Shown here piece by piece: positions 34,134 through 42,552 of a stretch of 63,744 nt of DNA (within the stretch, counting starts at the first letter, position 1; every line of letters starts with the position of its first letter). A program made the translations under genes and the position numbers. The notes beneath the pieces were generated by a model. It was not told the origin of the DNA, made no database searches, and saw only the letters and a list, made by a program, of their open reading frames with translations. The stretch is from Bacteroidales bacterium UBA3808 (lineage in GTDB: Bacteria > Bacteroidota > Bacteroidia > Bacteroidales > Paludibacteraceae), in assembly GCA_002369075.1 (NCBI GenBank), contig DFEG01000016.1:9735-73478 (forward strand), written 5' to 3'.

Positions 34134-35362
34134 AAGATCTCTCCATAAATCTTATCCGTTGCTCCTGTCTCGGACTGCACATATTCGGCAGCCTTTTCGC
34201 CTAACTCGCGGTGGTTGTCCAACGCGTAGTCCAGTGCAGCGGCTAACTCCGTGCTGTTCTTCACGCTCTTTCCGGCGCCGGCGTCAATCAGCCCCTGTGC
34301 CTCACGGAAATGGTGGTAGTTGGGACCGAACACCACCGGTCTGCCGAAAGCTGCCGGCTCGATCGTATTGTGTATCCCTTCTCCGAAACCGCCGCCTACG
34401 TATGCCACATGCCCGAACCGGTAGATCGAATTAAGCAGTCCCATGGCATCGACAACCAGCACATCGGCGTGGAGCAGGGCGGTCGCTGTAGCACGTGTGT
34501 AGCGTACGAAACGACCCTTGAACAGATTGAAGATAAAATGCAGGTGCGCCTCGTCGATCTCGTGCGGCACAAGAATCAGCTTGCATTGCCCCTTTGTACT
34601 TGGTACTTTGTCCCTTTGTACTTGTATATACTGCTCCAGCAGCTTCTCGTCCTCCGGCCATGTACTGCCGGCTACCACCACACGCTCACAGCCTTCCGCA
34701 AATCTCTCAATCAGCCCCAAATCCTTTGTGCCTTGCACATTGTCCCTTTGTACCTGCGCCACTCTGTCGAACCGTGTGTCGCCCGCTACCGAGCACGCTG
34801 TGATCCCGTGCTTCTCTAACAACTGCCGCGAACGCTCGTCCTGCACGTAGATGTGCGTGAAACATTTTAACAACTTACGCGACGCACCGCCGTACCATTG
34901 GAAGAAACGCTGACCCGGACGGAAGATGGCGGAGATACAATAGGCGGGAATACCCCGTTTCTTGAGCTCCTTCAGGTAAGCCGGCCAGAACTCGTACTTC
35001 ACGAAAACCGCCATCGACGGACGCAGCGCCTCGATGAACTGTCTGGCGTTCTTGCGCGTAGCGAAGGGCAGGTAGAACACGCCGTCCGCCCGGGCATAAC
35101 CCTTCCGCATTTCATAACCCGAGGGAGAGAAGAACGTGACGACGATCTTCTTCTCCGGGTGCTCGCGCTTGAGCCGCTCTATCATCGACCTCGCCTGCTC
35201 GAACTCGCCTACCGAGGCGGCGTGAAACCACACGCTTCCGCGGAGCGCGTTCAGTTCTTTCGTCCGCTGCTTGAGGGTTTCGCTCTGTCCCTGTATCAAC
35301 AACTGCGCCTTCTTATGCCCGCACAGCGCCGCGATTCGTATCAATAGAAAATAAAAAAACAT
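34130..35362 (-). CDS. waaA: 3-deoxy-D-manno-octulosonic acid transferase
   Basis: WaaA (KdtA, GT30) adds Kdo to lipid A at the inner membrane. WFHAASVGEFEQA near residue 45, KYEFWPAYLKELKKRG, GDTRFDR and the C-terminal GGGFGEGIHNTIEPAAFG are diagnostic. At 410 aa it is typical. Two in-frame inserts of CTTTGTA/CTTTGTC words are present: 34590-34626 (read as VQRDKVPSTKGQ) and 34731-34756 (read as QRDNVQGTKD). A clear promoter lies at 35386-35416. It may drive the long leftward series down to rsgA. Confidence 0.95.
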   Translation of the reverse strand: MFFYFLLIRIAALCGHKKAQLLIQGQSETLKQRTKELNALRGSVWFHAASVGEFEQARSMIERLKREHPEKKIVVTFFSPSGYEMRKGYARADGVFYLPFATRKNARQFIEALRPSMAVFVKYEFWPAYLKELKKRGIPAYCISAIFRPGQRFFQWYGGASRKLLKCFTHIYVQDERSRQLLEKHGITACSVAGDTRFDRVAQVQRDNVQGTKDLGLIERFAEGCERVVVAGSTWPEDEKLLEQYIQVQRDKVPSTKGQCKLILVPHEIDEAHLHFIFNLFKGRFVRYTRATATALLHADVLVVDAMGLLNSIYRFGHVAYVGGGFGEGIHNTIEPAAFGRPVVFGPNYHHFREAQGLIDAGAGKSVKNSTELAAALDYALDNHRELGEKAAEYVQSETGATDKIYGEIF

Positions 35363-35385
35363 GATCTATTTTTCCAAAAAGCGCG

Positions 35386-35416
35386 CAAAGTTACTAAATT
35401 TTTTTCATATACGCAA
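35386..35416 (-). promoter_or_regulatory. Promoter of waaA
   Basis: Leftward TTG (35416-35414), a 20-nt spacer and TAACTTTG (35393-35386). The extended -33 box reads TTGCGTATATGAAAAAAA, preceded by GCGTGCGCGC. Confidence 0.78.
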
Positions 35417-35498
35417 GCGCGCACGCTTTTTTTTGCCAAATAGTGTGCTTTTTTATTTCATTTTTCATTTTTCATTTTTCATTTTTAATTATTTGTTG

Positions 35499-35506
35499 TA
35501 TCTTTG
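35499..35506 (+). promoter_or_regulatory. Probable -7 element of the tsaD promoter
   Basis: TATCTTTG lies 18 nt before the tsaD ATG. The region where a -33 box is expected is occupied by CATTTTT heptamers and has no TTG, so the promoter is weak or unusual. Confidence 0.5.
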
Positions 35507-35523
35507 CAGCTGATTTGAATAAA

Positions 35524-36627
35524 ATGAACGTTATTTTAGCTATAGAGTCGAGCTGCGACGATACTTCGTCGGCAGTCATCGTAGATGGTATTCTGCGCAG
35601 CAACGTGATTGCGAGCCAGAAGGTACATGAGGAGTACGGAGGCGTGGTGCCGGAGTTAGCCAGCCGTGCGCACCAGCAGAATATTCTGCCGGTAGTGGAC
35701 ACCGCGCTCAAACGCGCCGGAGTAACCAAGGAACAGATCTCCGCGATTGCTTTCACCCGCGGTCCGGGATTACTGGGTTCGCTGCTTGTCGGCACTTCGT
35801 TTGCCAAGGGGCTTGCCCTTGCGCTCAACGTGCCGCTCATTGACGTGAACCACCTGCAGGGACACGTGCTGGCGCATTTCGTGGAACCGTCGGCGGAGCT
35901 GATTGCTCAGACGCCGAGTCTGCAAGGGGTGGAGATCAAACACCCCTCTTTCCCCTTCCTCTGCCTGCTCGTCTCGGGTGGAAACAGCCAGATTGTGTTA
36001 GTAGAAAGTAGAAAGTCGAAAGTCGAAGGCGATGCACATTTGCCGGAAATGCGGATCATCGGTCAGACCATCGACGACGCCGCCGGTGAGGCGTTCGACA
36101 AGTGCGCCAAGGTGCTCGGGCTGCCGTACCCCGGCGGGCCGTGGATAGACAAACTCGCCAAACTCGGTGACCCGTCCAAGTACCCCTTTGCCAAACCCAA
36201 TATATCGGGCTACGACTACTCGTTCTCGGGGCTCAAGACCTCGTTCCTCTATACCCTCCGCGACCTGCTGAAGGAGTACGGAGTGGACACCATAGACGAA
36301 CTGGCGGAGCGTATCCCGAACCTGCGCGAAGACATGTGTGCGTCCCTGCAGGCTACGGTCGTGGATATCCTCATGCGCAAACTCAGGAAAGCGGCGTCCG
36401 ACCTCAAGATCAACCAGGTGGCGGTAGCCGGAGGCGTGTCGGCGAACAGCGCCCTCAGGCAGGCTTTTGTCGATTACGGCAGGAGATACCGCTGGACGGT
36501 GTTTATTCCGCCTTTCTCCTTCACCACCGACAACGCCGCCATGATCTGCCAGGCGGGGTATTTCAAGTACCTGGACCACGATTTCTGTGCCATCGATGAG
36601 GTGCCTTTCGCCAAAACGCAAATATAA
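35524..36627 (+). CDS. tsaD: tRNA N6-threonylcarbamoyladenosine transferase subunit TsaD
   Basis: TsaD transfers threonylcarbamoyl to A37 of ANN-reading tRNAs with TsaB and TsaE. ILAIESSCDDTSSAV at the N-terminus, the metal-binding motifs in VPELASRAHQQN and VNHLQGH, and LVSGGNSQIVLV are diagnostic. The ATG at 35524 is chosen because upstream in-frame codons lie within the promoter and a CATTTTT heptamer run. An insert at 36001-36030 (four GTCGAAA-type heptamers, read as VESRKSKVEG) sits between LVSGGNSQ and IGQTIDDAAGEAFDK, where relatives have a shorter loop. The stop overlaps the exosortase start (TAATG). Confidence 0.95.
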   Translation: MNVILAIESSCDDTSSAVIVDGILRSNVIASQKVHEEYGGVVPELASRAHQQNILPVVDTALKRAGVTKEQISAIAFTRGPGLLGSLLVGTSFAKGLALALNVPLIDVNHLQGHVLAHFVEPSAELIAQTPSLQGVEIKHPSFPFLCLLVSGGNSQIVLVESRKSKVEGDAHLPEMRIIGQTIDDAAGEAFDKCAKVLGLPYPGGPWIDKLAKLGDPSKYPFAKPNISGYDYSFSGLKTSFLYTLRDLLKEYGVDTIDELAERIPNLREDMCASLQATVVDILMRKLRKAASDLKINQVAVAGGVSANSALRQAFVDYGRRYRWTVFIPPFSFTTDNAAMICQAGYFKYLDHDFCAIDEVPFAKTQI

Positions 36628-37229
36628 TGGATCTTCAAATCTCAAATATCAAACCCTACAGGGACGTCATCGTCTTCATGGTTACGCTCCTTGCTGCCAA
36701 TTATTTCTGGAAATGGACCATGACGGGTGACGAGAACGGCGACGCGGTCACGTGGTTCGGCATGGACGTCACGGCGCCCTTTGAGTTCATGGCGTGCCAC
36801 ATAGCGAGGGTGGTGTACAGGCTGGTATCGCTCTTCCGCGACACCGTTTATATGCACGGCGATCACTCCATCTGTTTCGACTCCGGCTCCGGCACTACGA
36901 TCATCTGGGGCTGTACGGGACTCAAACAGGCGTTCATCTGGTTCTGGCTCATCGCTACCGTCCGTCCGTGGATAGTTCGCTTTTCACCTTTCGCCTTTCG
37001 CCTATCACCTTTCGCCTTAGCGAAGCTATGGTACATCCCTTTGGGATGGATCTGTTGCTACGCCTTTAATATCCTGCGCATTTTCATCATCACGCTCTTC
37101 ATCGAGTACCACCCGGACTGGTTCCCGATCCTGCATGATTACATCTTCAAATACCTGTTCTACGGAATGATGTTCGGCTTGTGGGTCATCTTTGTTGAAA
37201 AGATAAGATCCTCTGTTTCAGCCGGCTGA
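36627..37229 (+). CDS. Exosortase/archaeosortase family protein
   Basis: A 200 aa multi-pass membrane protein with the three catalytic residues of the exosortase family: cysteine 96 in WGCTGLKQ, arginine 151 in FNILRI and histidine 170 in PILHDY. These enzymes cut and transfer proteins with a C-terminal sorting signal. The start overlaps the tsaD stop by one base. A CTTTCGC heptamer/palindrome insert at 36979-37030 is read as FSPFAFRLSPFALAKLW and falls in a loop between helices. The 3' end overlaps the convergent antiporter gene by 44 nt. No matching substrate gene was found nearby, so the target is unknown. Confidence 0.82.
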   Translation: MDLQISNIKPYRDVIVFMVTLLAANYFWKWTMTGDENGDAVTWFGMDVTAPFEFMACHIARVVYRLVSLFRDTVYMHGDHSICFDSGSGTTIIWGCTGLKQAFIWFWLIATVRPWIVRFSPFAFRLSPFALAKLWYIPLGWICCYAFNILRIFIITLFIEYHPDWFPILHDYIFKYLFYGMMFGLWVIFVEKIRSSVSAG

Positions 37230-39030
37230 CGATTTTCCACGTCTTACTTGCCTGCGGGGTGTCGCCGGAGAGGATATCCGGCGTGTCTGCGCCTGTCTCC
37301 TGTTCGGGGTAAACGACTATGTAGCTGTGGTCGGCAAAGAACTTGCCCAACATCTCCGGCACCTGCTCAAATAGCGGGTTGTAGGAGGGGGTGGAGGGGC
37401 GTGCGTTGATGAGCACGATCAGGTCGTCCGGCCCCATCTGTTTGGCTACCATCAGCGAATCCTCCCAGTCCTCCATCTCCCGGTACGACGCCCGCAGGTA
37501 CTTGCCCTTGCGGCGGCAGAATGCCTGCAACACGCGCTGCGTGTCCTCGTTGGTGAAGAATACCACCTTGGCGCCTATTTGGCTGCTCAGCCGGCGGATA
37601 AGACCGAAGCACGTGATGAAATCGTGCTCTTTCTCCGCGTAGCGGGGCACGGCTACCAGGATCCTGGAGATGGTATTGATCGGTTGCACGGGGTGGTAGA
37701 TGATGGACGCCCGGCGCTGGTTGTTGATCAGCCTGGCAGCTTCTGCCCAGTCCTCCTCGCTTGCGAACTCCGCCTCGTGCAGTTCCGCCAACTCGCTCAG
37801 TTCCTTGAGCTCGAAATGCCGGTTCTCGCCTACGGTCATCAGCTGCCAGCTGTTGTCCGTTTTCTCCGCCTCCAGCCGCGCCTCTTCCTGCAACGCTAAT
37901 TGTTTGGCGGCATACTCGGTTATAAAGGAAGCGCTTGTACACAGCACCAGGATCATCACCACTGCGGCGTTGAGAATTCCGGGATCAAAGATCCCTGTCT
38001 CGTAACCGATCGTCACGATGGCGAGGGTGCCGGCGGCGGTGGCGTGCGTCAGACCGAACATCAGCTGCCGCTCCACGCCCAGTAAACCGAAACTCCGTTG
38101 CGCCAGCCACGCCGCGAGCCATTTGCCGGCTAACTTCGTACCGATCATCACGACCGCGACAATAATCGTTGCCCAGCTTGCCCACAGCAGCGACACGTCG
38201 ATCATCATTCCCACGCCGATCAGGAACAGCGGTACGAAGATCGTGTTCCCTACAAAATTGATCCTGCCCATGACGGGGCTCCGGTTCGGTACCAACTTGT
38301 TGAGCGCCACGCCGCACATGAACGCGCCCAAGATTCCTTCCAGCCCCGCCCAGTCGGCAAGCAGCGCAGAGAGAACCATCATCGTCATCACGACTAAGAA
38401 ACCGCTCGTCGGGTCGGTGCGGCGCTTGAAGAACCGTTTGGCGATCCACGGGAACGCAAACAGAACAACCCCGAAAGTCAGCACAATCCGTCCGATCAGT
38501 CCCCATGCACTCAGTTGGTCCGTATAGACATGATTGCTGCGTAGAAAAGCCAGTACTAACAGCGAGAGCGTGATCGTCAGCATGGTACCGCCGATGGCGA
38601 TGTTCGCCGCCGCATTCTTCTGCACGCCGTAGCGGCTCACAATAGGGTAGGTCATCAGGGTGTGGCTGCCGTACATGGCGCCGAGCAGCGCACTCGTCAC
38701 CCACCCGTAACCTAACAACCGGCTCGTCAGCAGACCTAACAGGAAAGGCAGCAGAAAAGAGTATATACCGAATATGACCGCGTGCGTGCGTTGCTGCCTA
38801 AAATCATTGACGTCCACCTCGATACCCGCCTGCAGCATGATATAGAGCATGCCGATCTTACCCAGACTCTGAATAGTACTGCCGCTGCCGATGATCTCCA
38901 GCCCGTAAGGACCGACCAGCACACCCACCAAGATAAACCCGACGATACTCGGGATCCGGATCTTGCGGCACACCATCGGTACTACCAGTATGGCACCCGA
39001 CACCAATGCTATGATTCCTAAACTATTCAT
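37186..39030 (-). CDS. CPA2-type cation:proton antiporter with C-terminal cytosolic domain
   Basis: A Kef-type Na+/H+ or K+/H+ exchanger. About 12 transmembrane helices cover residues 1-380 (IIALVSGAILVVPMVCRKIRIPSIVGFILVGVLVG-type start, then the unwound-helix region ALLADWAGLEGILGAFMCGVALNKL with the key acidic residue). The C-terminal 200 residues form a soluble domain resembling universal-stress-type regulators (ILVAVPRYAEKEHDFITCFGLI). The ATG at 39030 is preferred over a GTG one codon upstream. Its 3' end overlaps the convergent exosortase gene by 44 nt. Ion preference cannot be told from sequence. Confidence 0.88.
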   Translation of the reverse strand: MNSLGIIALVSGAILVVPMVCRKIRIPSIVGFILVGVLVGPYGLEIIGSGSTIQSLGKIGMLYIMLQAGIEVDVNDFRQQRTHAVIFGIYSFLLPFLLGLLTSRLLGYGWVTSALLGAMYGSHTLMTYPIVSRYGVQKNAAANIAIGGTMLTITLSLLVLAFLRSNHVYTDQLSAWGLIGRIVLTFGVVLFAFPWIAKRFFKRRTDPTSGFLVVMTMMVLSALLADWAGLEGILGAFMCGVALNKLVPNRSPVMGRINFVGNTIFVPLFLIGVGMMIDVSLLWASWATIIVAVVMIGTKLAGKWLAAWLAQRSFGLLGVERQLMFGLTHATAAGTLAIVTIGYETGIFDPGILNAAVVMILVLCTSASFITEYAAKQLALQEEARLEAEKTDNSWQLMTVGENRHFELKELSELAELHEAEFASEEDWAEAARLINNQRRASIIYHPVQPINTISRILVAVPRYAEKEHDFITCFGLIRRLSSQIGAKVVFFTNEDTQRVLQAFCRRKGKYLRASYREMEDWEDSLMVAKQMGPDDLIVLINARPSTPSYNPLFEQVPEMLGKFFADHSYIVVYPEQETGADTPDILSGDTPQASKTWKIVSRLKQRILSFQQR

Positions 39031-39059
39031 CACCTTTCGCCTATTTATTTTTCTTAATC

Positions 39060-39174
39060 GGGGTCCCCGACGGGCGCTAACGGAGTGCGTCCGGTGGGGA
39101 GAGCGGAGGCAATGGTCGCACCAACTAATTAGCGGAGCGGTTTAGTTCTTTTGCGACCCATTTGCCGAACGCGA
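39060..39174. repeat. 114-bp structured dispersed element, copy B
   Basis: Same element as 24561-24674. The strong hairpin is CGGGCGC/GCGTCCG with outer CCCC/GGGG, and the long hairpin GGCAATGGTCGCA against TGCGACCCATTTGCC has inner stem AACTAA/TTTAGTT around TTAGCGGAGCGG. It overlaps the 3' end of queH, supplies that gene's last eight or nine codons and stop, and lies upstream of the antiporter gene. Confidence 0.9.
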
Positions 39175-39798
39175 ATACTCGCATCCGCAGTACGTCTGGT
39201 TATAGAACCCGTATTCTTTGAGTAGCTCGTTCCGCCGTTCCTGCAACCCGTCTTTCCGCCAGTTCTGCGCCCAGAACCGCACCTCTTTTTCCCCCTTCTC
39301 CCCCTCTGAGAGGGGGGCGGGGGGTGTGGCCTTTTCTCCCGCTTCGTTGATCTGCTCCAGGTTCTTCCACCGCGACGAAGCCAAGGTCGTTGCGAAGAAC
39401 GGTATCCCCAACTCCTGCGCCTTGCGGGCGGTCGCCTCCAGCCGGTGGTAGAAACATGCGGCGCAGCGTTTGCCCCGCTCCGGCTCGTTCTCCAGTCCCT
39501 TCACCGCCTCCAGCCATGCCTCGTGCGCTTCTTGGTATCCGCATGGCCGGCTTGCTCCGGTTCTAAACCGGTCGTCTATCCATCGGATGCCGAGCGACTC
39601 CGCATGCCGTTTGCTCTCGTTCCTGCGTTTCTCGTATTCCTCGAAGGGGTAGATATTGGGGTTGTAGTAGTAGATCACCGGCTCCACCCCGTGCGCCAGC
39701 AGCCACTCCACGATCGCACTTGAGCACGGCGCACAGCACGCATGCAGCAGCACGCGCTCACACCCCTCGGGAATCACTATAGACGGTTGTTTGGCCAT
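39142..39798 (-). CDS. queH: Epoxyqueuosine reductase QueH
   Basis: QueH carries out the last step of queuosine synthesis in tRNA and is an alternative to QueG. The cysteine motif HACCAPCS is at residues 19-26, a second pair is in RCAACFYHRLEATA, and the family ending FYNQTYCGCEYS is present. Relatives end at about CGCxYS. Here nine extra residues (RSANGSQKN) and the stop come from the 114-bp element. A CTCCCC hairpin repeat is inserted at 39290-39333 and read as TPPAPLSEGEKGEK. Promoter at 39838-39868. Confidence 0.92.
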   Translation of the reverse strand: MAKQPSIVIPEGCERVLLHACCAPCSSAIVEWLLAHGVEPVIYYYNPNIYPFEEYEKRRNESKRHAESLGIRWIDDRFRTGASRPCGYQEAHEAWLEAVKGLENEPERGKRCAACFYHRLEATARKAQELGIPFFATTLASSRWKNLEQINEAGEKATPPAPLSEGEKGEKEVRFWAQNWRKDGLQERRNELLKEYGFYNQTYCGCEYSRSANGSQKN

Positions 39799-39837
39799 AA
39801 CGGATTAACGGTTCAACAGTTTAACGGTTTTGCACTG

Positions 39838-39868
39838 CAAAATTACTGCTTTTTTCTGACATACGCAA
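39838..39868 (-). promoter_or_regulatory. Promoter of queH
   Basis: Leftward TTG (39868-39866), a 20-nt spacer and TAATTTTG (39845-39838). The extended -33 box reads TTGCGTATGTCAGAAAAAA, preceded by GCGTGCGCGC as at waaA. Confidence 0.78.
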
Positions 39869-39886
39869 GCGCGCACGCATTTTTCC

Positions 39887-40801
39887 TTATTTTTTATCCT
39901 TTGGGCTCTTGCGGAAATCCTTCGGTGAGAAGCCGGTTTGGCGTTTGAAGAACGTGCCGAAATGGCTCTGGTTACGGAACCCCAGTTGGTCGGCAATCTC
40001 CTGAACAGAGAGGGTGGTGGTATAAAGGAGCGTTTGGGCGCGCTGGGTGAGGGCACGCTCGATACAGGAGCTGGCGGTCATACCGATGGTCTCTTTGACG
40101 GTATTGGCAACATAACGCGTAGTGAGACATAACTGATCGGCGTACCAGTCGAGGTTGTGGTGTTGCTCGCAATGTTCGTCCACCAGTTGCATAAAATGGC
40201 CTGTGATCTCTTCGTTGCGGGACATGGTAGAGAGGTTCTGTTGCGGGAAATGGTTCAGTTCGGGTTCCGCCAGATAATAGAAGAACGAACGCACCAAGTG
40301 AATAGCCGCTTTGCGGTCTTTGTCGTTGAGCACTTCGCGCATCAGATAGAAATACTGTTCCAATCGCTCCATCCTTTTCGGGCTGATATTCCACACCGGA
40401 TGGACGTAGATAAACGCGGTCGCAGCAAGAGGGAAGTCCAGATTCAGCTCCTGTATAAACTCCCGCGAAGCAGACAAAACCAACATTTCCACATAGTTAC
40501 CCAGACTCTGCGGTTTCTCTATCAGCAGTTCCGGCGTAACCAGGCAGCCTTGGTTGGCGGTCAGTCCATAGTCCGTGTTGTTGATGTTTATCTTGAGACA
40601 GCCGCCTTTGACGATCTGGATACAATAGGTGGGTGTGAAGTATTGGTCAGGGAGAATAAACCGGCTGAAGCGCTCTTGCGTGGTAGCGATTTCCATGACC
40701 GCTATATCGTCCAGAGAGTGCTTCCCCGGAATAAAACTCATCCACTTGAAACCCGAGTAATCGGTCATTATTTCGTTCTGGTCAAAGGTTGTTTTTGCCA
40801 T
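39887..40801 (-). CDS. AraC family transcriptional regulator
   Basis: A 304 aa regulator. The C-terminal AraC double helix-turn-helix spans about residues 200-300 (LDWYADQLCLTTRYVANTVKETIGMTASSCIE and SVQEIADQLGFRNQSHFGTFFKRQTGFSPKDFRK). The N-terminal part is a cupin-like sensing domain (YCIQIVKGGCLKININNTDYG). The start is the ATG at 40801, since upstream residues would fall in the promoter region. A good promoter lies at 40844-40874 and the divergent glycosyltransferase gene may be its target. The ligand is unknown. Confidence 0.9.
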   Translation of the reverse strand: MAKTTFDQNEIMTDYSGFKWMSFIPGKHSLDDIAVMEIATTQERFSRFILPDQYFTPTYCIQIVKGGCLKININNTDYGLTANQGCLVTPELLIEKPQSLGNYVEMLVLSASREFIQELNLDFPLAATAFIYVHPVWNISPKRMERLEQYFYLMREVLNDKDRKAAIHLVRSFFYYLAEPELNHFPQQNLSTMSRNEEITGHFMQLVDEHCEQHHNLDWYADQLCLTTRYVANTVKETIGMTASSCIERALTQRAQTLLYTTTLSVQEIADQLGFRNQSHFGTFFKRQTGFSPKDFRKSPKDKK

Positions 40802-40843
40802 GATTGTACGGATTTGAATATACGAATTAAAACAATTTAGGTG

Positions 40844-40874
40844 CAAAGGTACAACAATTTTTTGATATATGCAA
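40844..40874 (-). promoter_or_regulatory. Promoter of the AraC regulator gene
   Basis: Leftward TTG (40874-40872), a 20-nt spacer and TACCTTTG (40851-40844). The extended -33 box reads TTGCATATATCAAAAAAT. Confidence 0.78.
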
Positions 40875-40939
40875 GTATTTTCATAGAATTAGAACAATTT
40901 TCGCACGGATTAGAAGAACGGTAATTGCTTAAAAAGCAG

Positions 40940-40947
40940 TACTTTTG
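40940..40947 (+). promoter_or_regulatory. Probable -7 element of the glycosyltransferase promoter
   Basis: TACTTTTG lies 43 nt before the glycosyltransferase ATG. No TTG is at the expected -33 position, so it may need an activator, such as the divergent AraC regulator. Confidence 0.5.
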
Positions 40948-40989
40948 CACCCGCTTTTGAAAAATTAACTCACACAAACGAGAACATTT

Positions 40990-42297
40990 ATGAAAATCTT
41001 ATTCGTAATCGACAGTTTTTATACCACCAACAACGGTACGTCTATCTCCGCGCAGCGGTTTGCAGGAGAATTGCGCAAACGAGGACACGAGGTGCGCGTG
41101 CTCTGTTGGGACACTTCGACGGACAAAGAGAACAATCTGACGGACGGGGATTTTACGACACCCAAATTCCACTTGCCGATCTTCCAGCCTCTCTGCGACA
41201 AGCACGATTTCAGCTTCGCATATACGGATAAGAACATTATTCATACCGCTTGCGACTGGGCGGATATTGTACATGTTTTTGTTCCGTTCGGTATCTCGAT
41301 GGAGGCAATCAATTATTGTCACTCCATCGGCAAACCCGTGACAGCCGCCTTCCATATCCAACCGGAGAATATGACTTCCTCTGTCAGCATGGGAAAAGTC
41401 AAATGGTTTAACGAACTCTTCTACCGCTCGTTCCGTTGGGGTATTTACAACCGCGTGCGTCACGTGCACGTACCTTCTGTGTTTATGGGTAAGATGATTG
41501 CCGAGCGTGGTTATACAGCGAAGATCCACCCGATTAGCAACGGTATCCAGGACGCGTTCATGGAAGCAGGGGAGAGAAAAGTAGAAAGTAGAAAGAAAAA
41601 AGACCGCCTTTCGGGCTCAAAGCAGCTTTCTTCTTTGAGTGAGTTTAACGAACGGTCTTTCGACTTTGAGCGAAGCGGTCTCTTAAAGATTATGATGATC
41701 GGTCGTCTGAGTCAGGAGAAGCGGCAGGACGTGATCATCAATGCCGTGCAGTACAGCAAGTACGCCGACCGTATTCAGTTGGTTTTCGCCGGACGCGGAC
41801 CCGAGTACGACAAATATGTGGAGCTCGGCAAGCACCTGAAGCACCAGCCGCAGTTTGTCTATGTCAACCGCGATGAACTGATAGAACACCTCTTGACCAC
41901 CGATCTGTACGTGCATGCCTCGGACATGGAGAGCGAGGCGATCTCCTGTATCGAGGCGTTCGCAACAGGCTTGGTGCCGGTGATTGCCAACAGCCCTGTA
42001 TCCGCCACGCCGCAGTTTGCTCTGGACAGCAGAAGTCTCTTCACACCCGGCGCCCCCCAAGACTTGGCGCGCGCCATCGACTATTGGTTGGATCACCCCG
42101 AGGAGCGGCGTGAGATGGAGGAACGCTACCGCCTTGCCGGACGCAAATACAGCCTTGCCTCCTCCGTCACGCAGTTTGAACAGATGTTAAATGAAGAAAT
42201 ACAAGATAATAATGAAGCATTGGCTCGCCTTGCTGTTCATCGCCGTGAGCATGAACGCCTTGGCCGCAGACTACGTCGTACCGCCGCGCTTTGGTAA
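40990..42297 (+). CDS. Glycosyltransferase family 4
   Basis: A GT-B glycosyltransferase, probably cytoplasmic and membrane-associated. The N-terminal acceptor domain begins MKILFVIDSFYTTNNGTSISAQR. The C-terminal donor domain has IGRLSQEKRQDVIINAV and the family motif YVHASDMESEAISCIEAFATGLVPV (about residues 300-330). A long mosaic insert at 41577-41683 (heptamers plus the CGAAGCGGTCT core) lies exactly between the two domains. The last 30 residues are out of family character and overlap the next gene by 86-107 nt, so the original stop may have been lost. The sugar donor is unknown. Confidence 0.85.
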   Translation: MKILFVIDSFYTTNNGTSISAQRFAGELRKRGHEVRVLCWDTSTDKENNLTDGDFTTPKFHLPIFQPLCDKHDFSFAYTDKNIIHTACDWADIVHVFVPFGISMEAINYCHSIGKPVTAAFHIQPENMTSSVSMGKVKWFNELFYRSFRWGIYNRVRHVHVPSVFMGKMIAERGYTAKIHPISNGIQDAFMEAGERKVESRKKKDRLSGSKQLSSLSEFNERSFDFERSGLLKIMMIGRLSQEKRQDVIINAVQYSKYADRIQLVFAGRGPEYDKYVELGKHLKHQPQFVYVNRDELIEHLLTTDLYVHASDMESEAISCIEAFATGLVPVIANSPVSATPQFALDSRSLFTPGAPQDLARAIDYWLDHPEERREMEERYRLAGRKYSLASSVTQFEQMLNEEIQDNNEALARLAVHRREHERLGRRLRRTAALW

Positions 42298-42544
42298 GAC
42301 CGACAAAGGGCTCTTTGGCGGACCGGTTGGCAAAGGACGCATGTATTTCGATATAGCGTTGCCCGCCATGAGTCCGAATCTGATGATCGACGTGGGCATG
42401 ATCATGTCACGTATGCCGGGAGTGGTGGCTATGGCGCCACGGTGGTTTACCATGTTCAGCCCGACGGCGTGTCCGTGCGTTGAATACCTCGCGGGTCCGA
42501 AGATCGACACAGCGGTGTGGATTACCTTTAGAACGTATTTTTAA
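42212..42544 (+). CDS. Small exported protein of unknown function
   Basis: A 110 aa protein with a clear signal peptide (MKHWLALLFIAVSMNALAAD). The mature part (VVPPRFGKTDKGLFGGPVGKGRMYFDIALPAM) has no family I recognise. It might be a small beta-sheet envelope protein. The ATG at 42212 gives the better signal peptide. An upstream in-frame ATG at 42191 would add seven residues. It overlaps the glycosyltransferase 3' end and is 8 nt before the PCMD protein gene, so the three are probably co-transcribed. Confidence 0.6.
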   Translation: MKHWLALLFIAVSMNALAADYVVPPRFGKTDKGLFGGPVGKGRMYFDIALPAMSPNLMIDVGMIMSRMPGVVAMAPRWFTMFSPTACPCVEYLAGPKIDTAVWITFRTYF

Positions 42545-42552
42545 AACATATT

